Source: Paracoccaceae bacterium (GTDB lineage: Bacteria > Pseudomonadota > Alphaproteobacteria > Rhizobiales > Stappiaceae). From it: a DNA stretch of 41,812 bases. A program made the position numbers and the translations under genes. Positions within the stretch are counted from its first letter, which is position 1; each line of letters begins with the position of its first letter. The stretch covers positions 1 to 41,812 of the forward strand of contig PARB01000060.1 in the NCBI GenBank assembly GCA_002709505.1, read 5' to 3'. Of this stretch, positions 1-9,007 are shown in pieces. Below the pieces are notes generated by a model, which was not told the DNA's origin, did not search any database, and saw only the letters and a program-made list of their open reading frames with translations.

Positions 1-124
1 CGCCGCCCCAGCCCGCCTTGAAGGCGCGCACGACGTTGTATTCCTTGTCGGTCGGCGGCGCGGAGGCCAGCCAGAACGGGTTCGGCGACTTGATGCCGAT
101 GAAATTTGTGCTGAGATCAGCCAT
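1..124 (-). CDS. preA: NAD-dependent dihydropyrimidine dehydrogenase subunit PreA (5' part only)
   Basis: Only the first 41 codons are inside the window; the gene continues past the left edge. The visible N-terminus reads ADLSTNFIGIKSPNPFWLAS followed by a PPTDKEYNVVRAF stretch, which matches the start of the PreA/DPYD FMN-barrel family. PreA carries FMN and two 4Fe-4S clusters and, with PreT, interconverts uracil or thymine and their dihydro forms using NAD(H) in the cytoplasm. The ATG at 122-124 lies 69 bp downstream of the preT stop on the same strand, so the two are very likely one operon. Family assignment is firm because of the neighbour; everything after residue 41 is unseen. Confidence 0.88.
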   Translation of the reverse strand, partial: MADLSTNFIGIKSPNPFWLASAPPTDKEYNVVRAFKAGWGG

Positions 125-193
125 TTCGTGATCCTCCCCACGGGATTTCGACCGCGGTTGAACAATGAGGGTGACGCACGCGGTGCTTGTCGG

Positions 194-1549
194 TCAAGCG
201 CTCAACGCGGCGTGAATGGAACGGGCGGCAACCTTGCCATCCTCGACGGCGGCAACGGTGAGGTCCTCGCCCCCGGCGATGCAGTCGCCGCCGGCCCAGA
301 CCCCGGCCACCGACGTGCGGCGGTCGTCGTCGACGCCGATCCGCCCGCCGTCGAGCGACAGCGCCTCGGCTCCGCCGAGCGCATCGGAAACGAAGGTCTG
401 GCCGATCGCCTTGAAGACCTGGTCCGCCTCCAGCGTCACCGTCTCTCCGGTGCCGGAAAGCCGTCCGGAGGCATCCTGCGCGGTGCGTTCCAGTTCGATG
501 CCCGCGACATGGCCGCCCTCGCCGAGAAGCCGCTTCGGCTGCAGCCATTCGCGAATGACAACGCCATTGGTCAGCGCCACTTCCTGCTCGTAGGCACTTG
601 CCTTCATCGCGTCGCGGTCACGGCGGTAGGCGATGGTCACTTCCTCCGCACCCAGCCGCTTGGCCTGGACGGCGATGTCGATGGCGGTCATGCCGCCGCC
701 GATCACCACGACCTTGCGGCCGACCGGCAGCTTCGCAAGGTCCTTTGCCTGGCGCAGCTCCGCGATATAGGCGACCGCGTCGATCACCCCGTTGAGGTCC
801 TCGCCTTCGGCTCTGAGCGCGTTGACGCCGGGAAGGCCCATGCCGAGAAACACCGCGTCGAAATCCTTGCGCAGCCCGGCGAGCGTGATGTCGCGCCCCA
901 GCGCCTTGCCGCACTGGACGTCGATGCCGCCGATCGAGAGCACGAAGTCGACTTCCCGTTGCGCAAAGTCATTCGTCGTCTTGTAGGCGGCAATGCCGTA
1001 TTCGTTGAGACCGCCAAGCTTCTCGCGCGCGTCGAAGATGGTGACGTTATGCCCCTCGCGAGCGAGCGCATGGGCACAGCTCAACCCGGCCGGACCGCCG
1101 CCGACGACAGCGACCGTCTTGCCGGTCGACGCGGCGCGGCTGTAGGGATGCCGGTCGGGGCGCTCGAGATAGGTGTCGGTCGCATAGCGCTGCAACAGAC
1201 CGATCTGGACCGGCTTGTCCTCCGCCAGATTGCGGACGCAGGCTTCCTCGCACAATGTTTCGGTCGGACAGACGCGGGCGCACATGCCGCCCAGGATGTT
1301 TTCCGCGAAGATCGTCTTGGCCGAGCCGACGGGGTTCCCCGTCGAGATCTGGCGGATGAACTTCGGGATATCGATCGAGGTCGGACAGGCGATCGTGCAG
1401 GGCGCGTCGTAGCAGAAGTAGCAGCGATCCGCCTCGACGCTGGCCTCATGCGTGCCGAGCGGCGGGTGGAGATCGTCGAAATTTTCCAGATAGTCGTCAG
1501 GCGAGAGGCGGCCCGTGCGGATATCGGGCCCCGGGAGTGCGTCAGCCAT
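194..1549 (-). CDS. preT: NAD-dependent dihydropyrimidine dehydrogenase subunit PreT
   Basis: This 451-residue protein has the layout of the glutamate-synthase small-subunit family: an N-terminal iron-sulfur domain with cysteines 43, 46, 51, 55 and 90, 94, 100, 104, then an FAD-binding Rossmann motif (VVGGGPAG, about 148-155) and a second nucleotide motif (VIGGGMTAID, about 288-297) for NAD(P)H. The C-terminal AGGDCIAGGEDLTVAAVEDGK closes the FAD site. PreT passes electrons from NADH to PreA in reductive (or, reversed, oxidative) pyrimidine metabolism. It is the first gene of the preT-preA pair. A RutR-type operator lies 174 bp upstream of its ATG. The family also includes general glutamate synthase beta-like oxidoreductases; the adjacent preA decides the call. 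Confidence 0.92.
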   Translation of the reverse strand: MADALPGPDIRTGRLSPDDYLENFDDLHPPLGTHEASVEADRCYFCYDAPCTIACPTSIDIPKFIRQISTGNPVGSAKTIFAENILGGMCARVCPTETLCEEACVRNLAEDKPVQIGLLQRYATDTYLERPDRHPYSRAASTGKTVAVVGGGPAGLSCAHALAREGHNVTIFDAREKLGGLNEYGIAAYKTTNDFAQREVDFVLSIGGIDVQCGKALGRDITLAGLRKDFDAVFLGMGLPGVNALRAEGEDLNGVIDAVAYIAELRQAKDLAKLPVGRKVVVIGGGMTAIDIAVQAKRLGAEEVTIAYRRDRDAMKASAYEQEVALTNGVVIREWLQPKRLLGEGGHVAGIELERTAQDASGRLSGTGETVTLEADQVFKAIGQTFVSDALGGAEALSLDGGRIGVDDDRRTSVAGVWAGGDCIAGGEDLTVAAVEDGKVAARSIHAALSA

Positions 1550-1722
1550 GGCTGCACCTTATGCGAAGGCCGGAGCCGCGAAGGGACCTCCGGCGCAGTG
1601 TTCTCCTCAAGAAGCCGACGGTGCGACGCATTTTGCGTTCTTCGGTTGCCGGCCAGGCGATTGCTTGCGGCGCGTCTCTCGTTGGGCGGAGACGCGTCCA
1701 CTGCCGATATTGGAGCCGAATT

Positions 1723-1738
1723 TTGACCAAATAGTCAA
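1723..1738. promoter_or_regulatory. Candidate RutR operator
   Basis: TTGACCAAATAGTCAA matches the known RutR consensus TTGACCA-NN-TGGTCAA at 13 of 14 specified positions (one G to A change in the right arm). RutR is a uracil/thymine-responsive TetR-family repressor of pyrimidine catabolism. The site sits in the 369-bp gap 1550-1918 between divergent preT and maiA, 174 bp from the preT start and 181 bp from the maiA start. Control of preTA is the natural reading; this is inference from motif plus gene function. No rutR gene is in the window. Confidence 0.72.
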
Positions 1739-1743
1739 ATTTT

Positions 1744-1754
1744 TTGTCGTACAA
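1744..1754. promoter_or_regulatory. Short dyad TTGT-CGT-ACAA, possible GntR-type site
   Basis: A perfect 4+4 inverted repeat with a 3-base spacer lies 5 bp from the RutR-like box, in a locally AT-rich stretch. It fits the loose FadR-subfamily GntR pattern TNGT-NNN-ACNA. The pattern is degenerate enough to occur by chance, so this is only a candidate second operator in the preT/maiA promoter region. Confidence 0.25.
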
Positions 1755-1918
1755 GTATTTCCGGACGGTCCGGGCCTGCCCAAGCCCATGATTTCGGGCG
1801 GGTTTTCGACGGCAGGCTGCCGCGCCCCCTTGGCCTTGCCGGACGCCCGTGCGATACGCTTTGTGCAAGGACCATTCGGCGGGTGCCATGCGACCTCGCC
1901 ACCACAGGAGGACAATCC

Positions 1919-2566
1919 GTGACCCGACCCGTGCTTTTCGACTACTGGCGTTCCTCGGCAAGCTACCGGGTGCGGATCGCGCTGAACCTCCTCGGCGTCG
2001 CGCATGACACCGTCGCCGTCGATCTGCTCAAGGGCGCGCAGCGGGACGCGGACAACCGGGCCCGCAACCCGCAAGGCCTTGTGCCGTCACTGGAAATCGA
2101 CGGCAGCGTCCTGACGCAGTCGCTCGCGATCATCGAGTATCTGCACGAAACGCGCGAGGGGAGCGCCCTGCTGCCCGCCACGGCGCTTGAGCGGCAGCGC
2201 GTCCGGGCGATCAGCCATGCGATCGCGATGGAGATCCATCCGGTCTGCAATCTCAACGTCGTCGCCCATGCAGTGAAGCTCATGGGCGGGGGAGACGCGG
2301 AAAAAATCGACTGGATGCAGACCTTCATCACCAAGGGACTAACCGCCGTCGAGCAGATGCTTGGCGACGGCAAGGCCGGCACCTTCTGCCACGGCAACAC
2401 GCCGACGATGGCCGACCTCTGCCTCGTGCCGCAGCTCTACAATGCCCGGCGCTGGGGCGTCGACCTGACCGCCTTGCCGCGCGTCGTGGAGATCGATGCG
2501 GCCTGCAACCAGATCGAGGCCTTCGCCGCCGCGCATCCCGACCGCATCGGTCCGCCGGCCGACTGA
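1919..2566 (+). CDS. maiA: Maleylacetoacetate isomerase (zeta-class GST)
   Basis: This is a 215-residue glutathione S-transferase-fold protein. The N-terminus has the zeta-class signature RSSASYRVRIAL (11-22), whose serines belong to the SSxS glutathione-activating motif, then VPSLEIDG and TQSLAIIEYL (SNAIL/TRAC-like glutathione site), with an all-helical C-terminal half. The enzyme isomerises maleylacetoacetate to fumarylacetoacetate in tyrosine/homogentisate breakdown. The GTG at 1919 is chosen over an in-frame ATG at 1883 because AGGAGG (1906-1911) lies just before it and the resulting length fits the family. No other homogentisate-pathway gene is adjacent, so the substrate is inferred from family. 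Confidence 0.87.
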   Translation: MTRPVLFDYWRSSASYRVRIALNLLGVAHDTVAVDLLKGAQRDADNRARNPQGLVPSLEIDGSVLTQSLAIIEYLHETREGSALLPATALERQRVRAISHAIAMEIHPVCNLNVVAHAVKLMGGGDAEKIDWMQTFITKGLTAVEQMLGDGKAGTFCHGNTPTMADLCLVPQLYNARRWGVDLTALPRVVEIDAACNQIEAFAAAHPDRIGPPAD

Positions 2567-2613
2567 CATGCATGAGGCTGGATGGTCCGGCGGCGACGGG
2601 CTAGGCTTGGTCC

Positions 2614-4197
2614 ATGGCAGTTGAACCCGCTTCCGCGCAAACCGCGATATCCGCTTCCCGGTCCGACACAGTGCCACTGTGGTTCCTGCTGGCCGCACAG
2701 TTCCTTGTCGCCGCCGCCGGCCTCGTGGTCGAGATCGTCGCAGGGCGGATGCTAGCACCCTATGTCGGCATGTCGCTCTACACCTGGACCGCGGTGATCG
2801 CCGTGGTGCTTGCCGGCTTTTCCGCCGGACACTGGATCGGCGGGCTGGTCGCCGACCGCCCCCAGCGCACGGCTCTTGCGTGGCTGGCCATATCGGGCGC
2901 ATTGGGCGCGCTCACGACGCTCGCCGCACTTCCGCTGATCCGGCTGGTCTCCGCCCCCGTGCTCGGCGCATTCCCCGGACCCATCGGTGGCATTGTCGCC
3001 CTGACCGGGCTGCTGTTCTTCCTGCCGAACTTCGCCGCCGGCATTCCCTCGCCGATCCTGGCGCGACTTGCCATCGAGGACCGGGCGCGCAGCGGACGCG
3101 CGCTCGGCGCGCTGCATGCGCTCAGCGCCATCGGCGCCATCGCCGGAACCCTGTCGGCGGGCTATCTGTTCATTTCGTGGATCGGCACGGTCTGGACGCT
3201 GGTGGTCGTTGCGGGCGCCTATGCCGCTTTCGCCCTTGCCTGCCTGGCGATGCTGCGTCGCCACGCCAGAGCGGAGCCTCAGGGCCGCGACATCGCCTCA
3301 GCAGCGACGGCGCTCACGCTTTTCGCCCTCGCAGCCCTTGCCGCGACGCCCTTCACGCCGGCGAGCGCCTGCACGGTGGAAAGCCGCTACTATTGCATCC
3401 GCTCCATCAATGTCGGCGCCGACGTCGGCGCGCCGGCACGACTGATGGTGCTCGATCATCTCGGCCACGGCCTGAACGTGCTGGGCGAGCCGACCCGTCT
3501 TGAGATGCCATATGCCGCGACCATCGACGCCATCGCCCGCGCCCGGCTGGGCGGAACGCCGGAGCGCGCCTTCTTCATCGGCGGCGGCGCGCTGACGCTG
3601 CCGCGCGCCTGGAGCGCGAATGGCGCGCGGCCCGGCCTCGTCGTGGCCGAGATCGACCCGCAGGTGACGGCCATCGCCAAGGCCGATTTCGACGTCGACA
3701 CGTCGCGCTTCACCATCACCCATGCGGATGCGCGGGTGGCGCTTGCGGGTCTCGACGGCTTTCAGGTTGTCGTCGGCGATGCTTTCACCGACATCGCCGT
3801 TCCGGCGCATCTCGTCACCCGCGAGTTCTACCAGGAAATCGCAAGCAGTCTGGCGCCGGACGGCTTCTACCTGATGAACCTGATCGACCATACCGACAGC
3901 CTGAAGGCACTGGCCGCCAGCGTGCGCACGCTGAAACAGGTGTTTCCCGTCGTGGAAGTCTGGGTCGAGGCGGAGGATTTCACCGCCGGCGGACGCACGA
4001 CCTTCGTTCTCATGGCCGGGTCCGCACCATCACCACAAGGCCGCATGACGCTCGCCCCGACCACGCCGGACGTTCCGGGCCGGATTATCGGACGCATCCC
4101 GGCGCACCGCGTGGATGGCCTTGTCGCCACGCTCGATCCGCCAGTGCTGACCGACGACTACGCGCCCATCGACCGGCTGATCGGGGCACGGCCGTAG
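2614..4197 (+). CDS. Fused membrane/spermidine synthase-like protein
   Basis: This is a 527-residue two-part protein. The first roughly 240 residues form about eight hydrophobic helices resembling MFS-type or SpeE-associated membrane domains (begins VPLWFLLAAQFLVAAAGLVVEIVAGRMLAPYVGMS). The C-terminal part is a Rossmann methyltransferase-like spermidine synthase domain, with FIGGGALTLPRAW (nucleotide-binding glycine loop), VVAEIDPQVTAIA (acidic residue at the end of beta 2) and VVVGDAFTDIAVP. Such fused MFS/spermidine synthase proteins are common in alphaproteobacteria; whether they make polyamines is not established. There is a 47-bp gap from maiA with no obvious functional link. Confidence 0.8.
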   Translation: MAVEPASAQTAISASRSDTVPLWFLLAAQFLVAAAGLVVEIVAGRMLAPYVGMSLYTWTAVIAVVLAGFSAGHWIGGLVADRPQRTALAWLAISGALGALTTLAALPLIRLVSAPVLGAFPGPIGGIVALTGLLFFLPNFAAGIPSPILARLAIEDRARSGRALGALHALSAIGAIAGTLSAGYLFISWIGTVWTLVVVAGAYAAFALACLAMLRRHARAEPQGRDIASAATALTLFALAALAATPFTPASACTVESRYYCIRSINVGADVGAPARLMVLDHLGHGLNVLGEPTRLEMPYAATIDAIARARLGGTPERAFFIGGGALTLPRAWSANGARPGLVVAEIDPQVTAIAKADFDVDTSRFTITHADARVALAGLDGFQVVVGDAFTDIAVPAHLVTREFYQEIASSLAPDGFYLMNLIDHTDSLKALAASVRTLKQVFPVVEVWVEAEDFTAGGRTTFVLMAGSAPSPQGRMTLAPTTPDVPGRIIGRIPAHRVDGLVATLDPPVLTDDYAPIDRLIGARP

Positions 4198-4287
4198 CGC
4201 GCCCGCCGGCGAACCCGGCCGTCTTGATCTGCCGCCGCCGACCCGCCACATCCTTCTCGCACACCGGCCGAGAAAGGACCCGCCGAC

Positions 4288-4608
4288 ATGCTGATGACGA
4301 CCACCAACACCCTGCAGGGACGCGAGATTTCCGACTACAAGGGGATCGTGACCGGGGAAGTCATCCTCGGCGCCAACATCTTCAAGGATCTCTTCGCCGG
4401 TATCCGCGACATCGTCGGCGGTCGATCCGGCGCCTATGAGGAAGAGCTGCAGCGCGCCCGCCAGATCGCGATGGACGAAATGCAGGCGCGCGCCGCAAGC
4501 CTCGGCGCCAACGCCGTGATCGGCGTCGACCTCGACTATGAAACGGTTGGGCAGAACGGCTCGATGCTGATGGTCAGCGCAACGGGAACGGCCGTGGTTG
4601 TCCGCTGA
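4288..4608 (+). CDS. YbjQ family (DUF74) protein
   Basis: A 106-residue protein with the YbjQ/UPF0145 pattern: [25 protein letters not shown] at the N-terminus, an acidic and helical middle ([35 protein letters not shown]) and a final strand ending in SATGTAVVV. The family forms ring-like oligomers and is sometimes described as a heavy-metal-binding-like domain; its role is unknown. The start at 4288 follows GAGAAAGGA about 10 bases upstream; a second ATG two codons later is possible. It stands alone, 90 bp after the spermidine-synthase-like gene and convergent with cysK. Confidence 0.88.
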   Translation: MLMTTTNTLQGREISDYKGIVTGEVILGANIFKDLFAGIRDIVGGRSGAYEEELQRARQIAMDEMQARAASLGANAVIGVDLDYETVGQNGSMLMVSATGTAVVVR

Positions 4609-4637
4609 CGTCGGTCTCAGCCCGCACCGGAATACGA

Positions 4638-4666
4638 AAACGGCGGGACCCGAGGCCCCGCCGTTT
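4638..4666. terminator. Bidirectional intrinsic terminator between ybjQ-like gene and cysK
   Basis: A perfect 10-bp stem, AAACGGCGGG (4638-4647) with CCCGCCGTTT (4657-4666), encloses a 9-base loop. It lies 29 bp after the plus-strand ybjQ-like stop and about 56 bp after the minus-strand cysK stop. The minus strand continues with a short T tract (TTTTCG), so it should serve cysK at least as well as the upstream gene. Confidence 0.75.
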
Positions 4667-4722
4667 GGTTGCGCTAGGTGGTCAGTCCCGCCCCCGATAA
4701 GGCCGGCGCCGGTTTCGGCCCC

Positions 4723-5685
4723 TCACTCAAGGCCGTCGAACAGCGCCGTCGACAGATAGCGCTCGGCGAAGGACGGAATGATCACCACGATGCGCTTGCC
4801 GGCCATTTCGCCACGCGCGCCCAGCTTGAGAGCGGCAGCAAGAGCCGCACCGGAGGAGATCCCGACCGGAAGCCCCTCGATCCGCGCGGCCTTGCGCGCC
4901 ATCTCGAAGGCTTCGTCATTGCTGATCTGGACCACCTCGTCATAGATCTCGGTGTTGAGAACGCTCGGCACAAAGCCAGCGCCAATGCCCTGGATCTTGT
5001 GCGGCCCCGGAGTGCCGCCGGACAGGATCGGACTGTCGGTCGGCTCGACGGCCACGACATGCAGGTCGGGCTTGCGCGCCTTGAGGACTTCACTCACGCC
5101 GGTGATCGTGCCACCGGTGCCGATGCCGGACACGAAGGCGTCGATCTTGCCGCCGGTGTCGTTCCAGATTTCCTCGGCCGTCGTCTTGCGATGGATCTCG
5201 GGGTTGGCCGGGTTGTCGAACTGCTGCGGCATCACCGCGCCGTCGATCTCAGAGACGAGTTCCTCGGCGCGGGCGATGGCGCCCTTCATGCCCTTCGGGC
5301 CTTCGGTCAGTTCCAGCTCCGCGCCCAGGAGCTTCAGCATCTTGCGGCGCTCGATGGACATGGTCTCCGGCATCACCAGGATCAGCCGGTAGCCCTTGGC
5401 GGCGGCGACGAAGGCAAGGGCGATGCCGGTGTTGCCCGACGTCGGCTCGACCAGCGTCGTCTTGCCCGGTGCGATGGTGCCGCGCGCTTCCAGCGCCTCG
5501 ATCATCGCGACGCCGATGCGGTCCTTGACGCTGGAGATCGGGTTGAAGAACTCGAGCTTGCCGAGGATCTCGGCCTTGACGCCCGCATCTTCCGCCAGCC
5601 GGTCCAGCCGCACGAGCGGCGTATCGCCGATGGTCTCGGTGATCGAGGCATAGATCCGGCCACGGCCGGGAGTGCGTTCGCTCAT
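4723..5685 (-). CDS. cysK: Cysteine synthase A (O-acetylserine sulfhydrylase)
   Basis: A 320-residue fold-type II PLP enzyme that makes L-cysteine from O-acetylserine and sulfide. The PLP lysine is Lys54 in [10 protein letters not shown]. The substrate-binding loop PTSGNTG is at 81-87, and the phosphate-binding GTGGTITG loop lies near residue 190. Length and ends fit CysK. The ATG at 5683-5685 begins [20 protein letters not shown]. It is monocistronic by position: 203 bp of non-coding DNA separate it from dut upstream, and a strong hairpin lies downstream. No sulfur-responsive operator or riboswitch could be recognised upstream. Confidence 0.94.
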   Translation of the reverse strand: MSERTPGRGRIYASITETIGDTPLVRLDRLAEDAGVKAEILGKLEFFNPISSVKDRIGVAMIEALEARGTIAPGKTTLVEPTSGNTGIALAFVAAAKGYRLILVMPETMSIERRKMLKLLGAELELTEGPKGMKGAIARAEELVSEIDGAVMPQQFDNPANPEIHRKTTAEEIWNDTGGKIDAFVSGIGTGGTITGVSEVLKARKPDLHVVAVEPTDSPILSGGTPGPHKIQGIGAGFVPSVLNTEIYDEVVQISNDEAFEMARKAARIEGLPVGISSGAALAAALKLGARGEMAGKRIVVIIPSFAERYLSTALFDGLE

Positions 5686-5888
5686 GTCAGGCTCCCAGAT
5701 TTTTCGCAGCCCAGGGGGCGCGACGCTTCGTTCATGTCGACGAACTTAGGCATTCGTCCGAGCCGAGGCGAGGAATGCGATTTTATCGAAACGCCTCTTC
5801 GCCGAATGTGATTTCGATATGGCCGGCATGCAAGGCAATGATTCGCCCGACCACCGCCCGCAGGCACCGCAGCTTGGGGGCACCGGTG

Positions 5889-6338
5889 TCAGCGCGGACC
5901 CGTCGAGCCGAAGCCGCCGGCACCGCGGGCCGTGTCGTCGAGATCGGCGACCTCGACAAGGTCCGCCCGCGCAACCGGCGCCACCACGATCTGCGCGATG
6001 CGGCTGCCGCGCTCGACGGTAAAGGGCGCGTCGCCGAGGTTGATCAGGATCACCTTGATCTCGCCGCGATAGTCCGCGTCGATGGTTCCCGGCGTGTTCA
6101 GCACGGTCACGCCGTGCTTCGCCGCCAGCCCGGAGCGGGGCCGCACCTGCGCCTCCGTGCCCTCGGGCAACGCAATGGCGATCCCCGTCGGCACCAGCGC
6201 GCGGCCTCCTGGCTGCAGCACCAGCGGGTCGTCATTCGCCGCCAGCAGGTCCATGCCGGCCGCCGCCGCGCTCTGATAGGCGGGAAGCGGCAGGTCCTGC
6301 CCATGCGGCAAACGGCGCAGCCGGAGAGACAGTGTCAT
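5889..6338 (-). CDS. dut: dUTP diphosphatase (dUTPase)
   Basis: A 149-residue trimeric dUTPase that cleaves dUTP to dUMP and pyrophosphate, keeping uracil out of DNA and feeding thymidylate synthesis. All five motifs are visible: AGMDLLA (27-33), a region around [22 protein letters not shown] (68-77), [16 protein letters not shown] (81-96, with catalytic Asp87) and the C-terminal glycine-rich [10 protein letters not shown]. Its ATG overlaps the coaBC stop by four bases (ATGA), which implies translational coupling. coaBC-dut is a recurrent alphaproteobacterial pair. Confidence 0.95.
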   Translation of the reverse strand: MTLSLRLRRLPHGQDLPLPAYQSAAAAGMDLLAANDDPLVLQPGGRALVPTGIAIALPEGTEAQVRPRSGLAAKHGVTVLNTPGTIDADYRGEIKVILINLGDAPFTVERGSRIAQIVVAPVARADLVEVADLDDTARGAGGFGSTGPR

Positions 6339-7582
6339 GCCGATCCTCCCGAAAGGGACGAAAGCCGTTGCGCGATTTCGGCGACGAGACGCCGCGCGAC
6401 CTCTTCCTTGGGAAGCGTCGGCCAGTCCGTCACCCCGTCCGGAGCGACCAGGAAGACGGTGTTGGCATCGCCCCCCATCACGCCACGCTCGGGAGAGACG
6501 TCGTTGGCGACGATCAGATCGGCCCCCTTTCGCGCCAGTTTGGCGCGGGCGTTTTCCACCACGTCGCTGGTTTCGGCGGCAAAGCCGACGACCAGGCGCG
6601 GGCGCAGGGTCTGATGGTGACCGACGCTTGCGAGAATATCCGGGTTTTCGGCAAGCTCCAGCGGCGGAACCGCGCCGCTGCCGTCCTTCTTGATCTTGCC
6701 GCTGCTTGCGGTGGCTGCGCGCCAGTCGGCGACCGCCGCCGCCATCACGCCGACGTCGGCCGGCAGCGCCGCATCCACGGCCGCCAGCATCTCGCGGGCG
6801 GTTTCAACGCGAACGACGTCGACGCCCGGCGGATCGGCAAGCGTCACAGGTCCGCTCACCAGCGTGACCCGGGCCCCCGCGCGCGCCATTTCGGCGGCGA
6901 TGGCATGCCCCTGCTTGCCGGACGAGCGATTGGCGATATAGCGCACGGGGTCGATCGGCTCGTGGGTCGGCCCGGAGGTGATCAGCACGTGCCGGCCGGA
7001 AAGCGGCCCTTGTGCGGGAGGGTGGCCCGCCTCGCCACGCAGCACGCGCTCCGCCGCCGCCACGATTTCCAGCGGTTCGGACATGCGCCCGACGCCGGCC
7101 TCGCCGCGCTCCGCCATTTCGCCAACGCCCGGCCCGACGAAATGAATGCCGTCGGCCGCCAGCGTCTCGCTGTTGCGGCGGGTCGCGGGATGCGTCCACA
7201 TCGCCGGATTCATGGCCGGCGCGAGAAGCACCGGCTTGTCGCAGGCCAGAAGAACCGCCGTCGCCAGATCGCCGGCAAGGCCCGTCGCCATCTTGGCCAT
7301 CAGGTCGGCCGTTGCCGGCGCGACGATCACCAGATCGGCCTCGCGCGACAGACGGATGTGGCCAACGTCATGTTCGTCGTCCCGGTCGAAGAGATCGCAA
7401 AACACCTTGTCGCCGGTCAGCGCGCCGACGGACATCGGGGTGATGAACTGGCGCGCACCCTCGGTCATCACCGCCCGCACCCGGGCGCCGCGTTCGCGCA
7501 GGCGCCGGATCAGGTCGAGGCTCTTGTAGGCCGCGATCCCGCCGCCAATGATCAGGAGAATACGGCTGTCTTCAAGGCTCAC
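6335..7582 (-). CDS. coaBC: Bifunctional phosphopantothenoylcysteine decarboxylase / phosphopantothenate-cysteine ligase
   Basis: A 415-residue cytoplasmic enzyme catalysing two steps of coenzyme A synthesis. The N-terminal CoaC flavoprotein domain has GGGIAAYK (13-20), the catalytic His75 in VGHIRLS and the PAMN motif (122-125). The C-terminal CoaB domain has [25 protein letters not shown], typical of the ligase. In the CoaC flap the segment [14 protein letters not shown] aligns with the ACGDxGxGRM segment of E. coli, where the catalytic Cys158 sits; here that position appears to be arginine. Whether this matters in vivo is unknown. It is the first gene of the coaBC-dut pair. Confidence 0.93.
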   Translation of the reverse strand: MSLEDSRILLIIGGGIAAYKSLDLIRRLRERGARVRAVMTEGARQFITPMSVGALTGDKVFCDLFDRDDEHDVGHIRLSREADLVIVAPATADLMAKMATGLAGDLATAVLLACDKPVLLAPAMNPAMWTHPATRRNSETLAADGIHFVGPGVGEMAERGEAGVGRMSEPLEIVAAAERVLRGEAGHPPAQGPLSGRHVLITSGPTHEPIDPVRYIANRSSGKQGHAIAAEMARAGARVTLVSGPVTLADPPGVDVVRVETAREMLAAVDAALPADVGVMAAAVADWRAATASSGKIKKDGSGAVPPLELAENPDILASVGHHQTLRPRLVVGFAAETSDVVENARAKLARKGADLIVANDVSPERGVMGGDANTVFLVAPDGVTDWPTLPKEEVARRLVAEIAQRLSSLSGGSA

Positions 7583-7650
7583 CAGAGGGTCTCCGGGATC
7601 GATATCGGCGGCGACATGCCGCGATCGGAAGGAATGACGCCCAGCGCGCC

Positions 7651-8862
7651 TCAGCCGCCGGCGCCGAAGGAGCGCGGCGCGGGTGCGATGATGCGCGATC
7701 CGGACCCGGTGACCTCGTAGATCGCCAGTCCGCGGTCGTTGGTTCCCTGCCGGTCGAAGCGGAACACGCCGTCGATGCCGAGGAAGCCGTCGCGGTTGGT
7801 CAGCACCCGCTCGGAGAAGCGCGCCGCGCCTGCCGACCGCACGAGACCGGCCGCGAGGATCGTCGCGTCATAGGCGAGCGAGGCATTGCGCGGCGGACGG
7901 CTGCCGTAGGCACTCTGGTAGCGCTCGGCGAAAGCCTGGAAGCCGGTGCCGTCGGGCCCCGGATACCAGGCGCCGGTCAGCGGCGGCGCATTGAGCACCT
8001 GCGGCGTGTCCCACTGTCCGCTGCCGAGCAGTCTGGTCGAGGCGAGATTGACCCCGCCCGACGACAGCGCCTGCGCGACGAAGGGCGCGACATTGCCGGC
8101 GGGAACGAAGACGGCGTCGATCTGGCTCGCGTTTGCCGCAATGCTCGCCGCCTTGGCCGCGATATCCGTCGTGTCGTTGCCCTGCACCTTGTAGCGCTCG
8201 ATGGAGACGATGCGCGCGCCGGCGCGCCCGACTTCCTGGCGGAACGCGGCTTCCACCACCGCGCCATAGGTGTCGTCCGGCAAAAGCGCGGCGAAGGAGC
8301 GCTTGCCCTGGCGGGCGGCATAGGAAACCACGCGGGTGACGTCGCTGCGCGGCAGGAAGCTCAGCAGATAGACGCCGCGCGAGGCAACGGATTCGTCACT
8401 GGAAAAGGCAACCACCGGAACGCCGGAAGACCGTGCCACGGAGGCCGCGCCGCCGACGGCCGGCGCGAACACCGGCCCGATGATCAGCTCCGCGCCTTCG
8501 GAGATCGCCGCCTGCGCGGCCTGTTGTCCGCCCTGCGCCGTGCCGCCGGTGTCCTTGATCAGGATCTGGATGTCCGCGCCCTGGAAGTCCTGAAGCGCGA
8601 GTTCGGCGGTGTTGCGGAACACGGTCGCGATCGAGGTCGCGCTGCCGCCGCCGCTCATCGGCAGGAGCATGCCGACCCGCACGGACCCGGTGCCGATGGT
8701 CTGGCCGCTTGGCACAGGCTGTCCGCCGGGCGTCGAGGGATAGCCCGGATAGTCGCCAAGCCCCGATCCCGTACAGCTTGCGAGCAGGGTTGCCGCGGCC
8801 AGCGCCGCACCCAGCGCGGCCTTGCGCGCCCCGTGTTCGACGTCGCGAATGATACGAAACAC
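7651..8862 (-). CDS. LppC/LpoA-like lipoprotein, penicillin-binding protein activator
   Basis: A periplasmic type I binding-protein fold (Peripla_BP_6) lipoprotein. With the GTG start at 8860-8862 it has 403 residues: a short basic n-region, a hydrophobic stretch and the lipobox LLASC with lipidated Cys30, then a Gly/Pro/Ser-rich linker and the core starting SVRVGMLLPMSGGG. A GTG at 8905-8907 would add 15 residues without a better ribosome site, whereas GGGGAG precedes the 8862 start. The family is related to LpoA, which activates PBP1A in enterobacteria; function here is by homology. It is divergent from rsmI with 145 bp between them, the conserved lppC-rsmI-yraN arrangement of proteobacteria. 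Confidence 0.82.
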   Translation of the reverse strand: MFRIIRDVEHGARKAALGAALAAATLLASCTGSGLGDYPGYPSTPGGQPVPSGQTIGTGSVRVGMLLPMSGGGSATSIATVFRNTAELALQDFQGADIQILIKDTGGTAQGGQQAAQAAISEGAELIIGPVFAPAVGGAASVARSSGVPVVAFSSDESVASRGVYLLSFLPRSDVTRVVSYAARQGKRSFAALLPDDTYGAVVEAAFRQEVGRAGARIVSIERYKVQGNDTTDIAAKAASIAANASQIDAVFVPAGNVAPFVAQALSSGGVNLASTRLLGSGQWDTPQVLNAPPLTGAWYPGPDGTGFQAFAERYQSAYGSRPPRNASLAYDATILAAGLVRSAGAARFSERVLTNRDGFLGIDGVFRFDRQGTNDRGLAIYEVTGSGSRIIAPAPRSFGAGG

Positions 8863-9007
8863 TGCGCCAGATCTCCCCGATATCCGCAGTCCCAGACCCG
8901 CCGGCACCGACCATGCGGGAAAAGATGCTTATCAGCCTGTTCCCGCCGCTGCAAATTCTCAAGCGAAGCTTGGCGTGTCAGGTGTTTCCTGTCAAAACGA
9001 TCCCATC

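Noticed and set aside
4678-5811. 377-codon plus-strand frame antisense to cysK
   Set aside because: The minus strand encodes an intact cysteine synthase with all motifs; the plus-strand frame has no recognisable domain.
5686-5888. Riboswitch or regulatory RNA between dut and cysK
   Set aside because: Only a weak 6-bp inverted repeat (GCATTC/GAATGC) is present; no conserved riboswitch core was recognised.
8863-9007. TGTCAGG/CCTGTCA repeat between the lipoprotein gene and rsmI
   Set aside because: The two halves are neither inverted nor correctly spaced direct repeats, so no operator can be supported.
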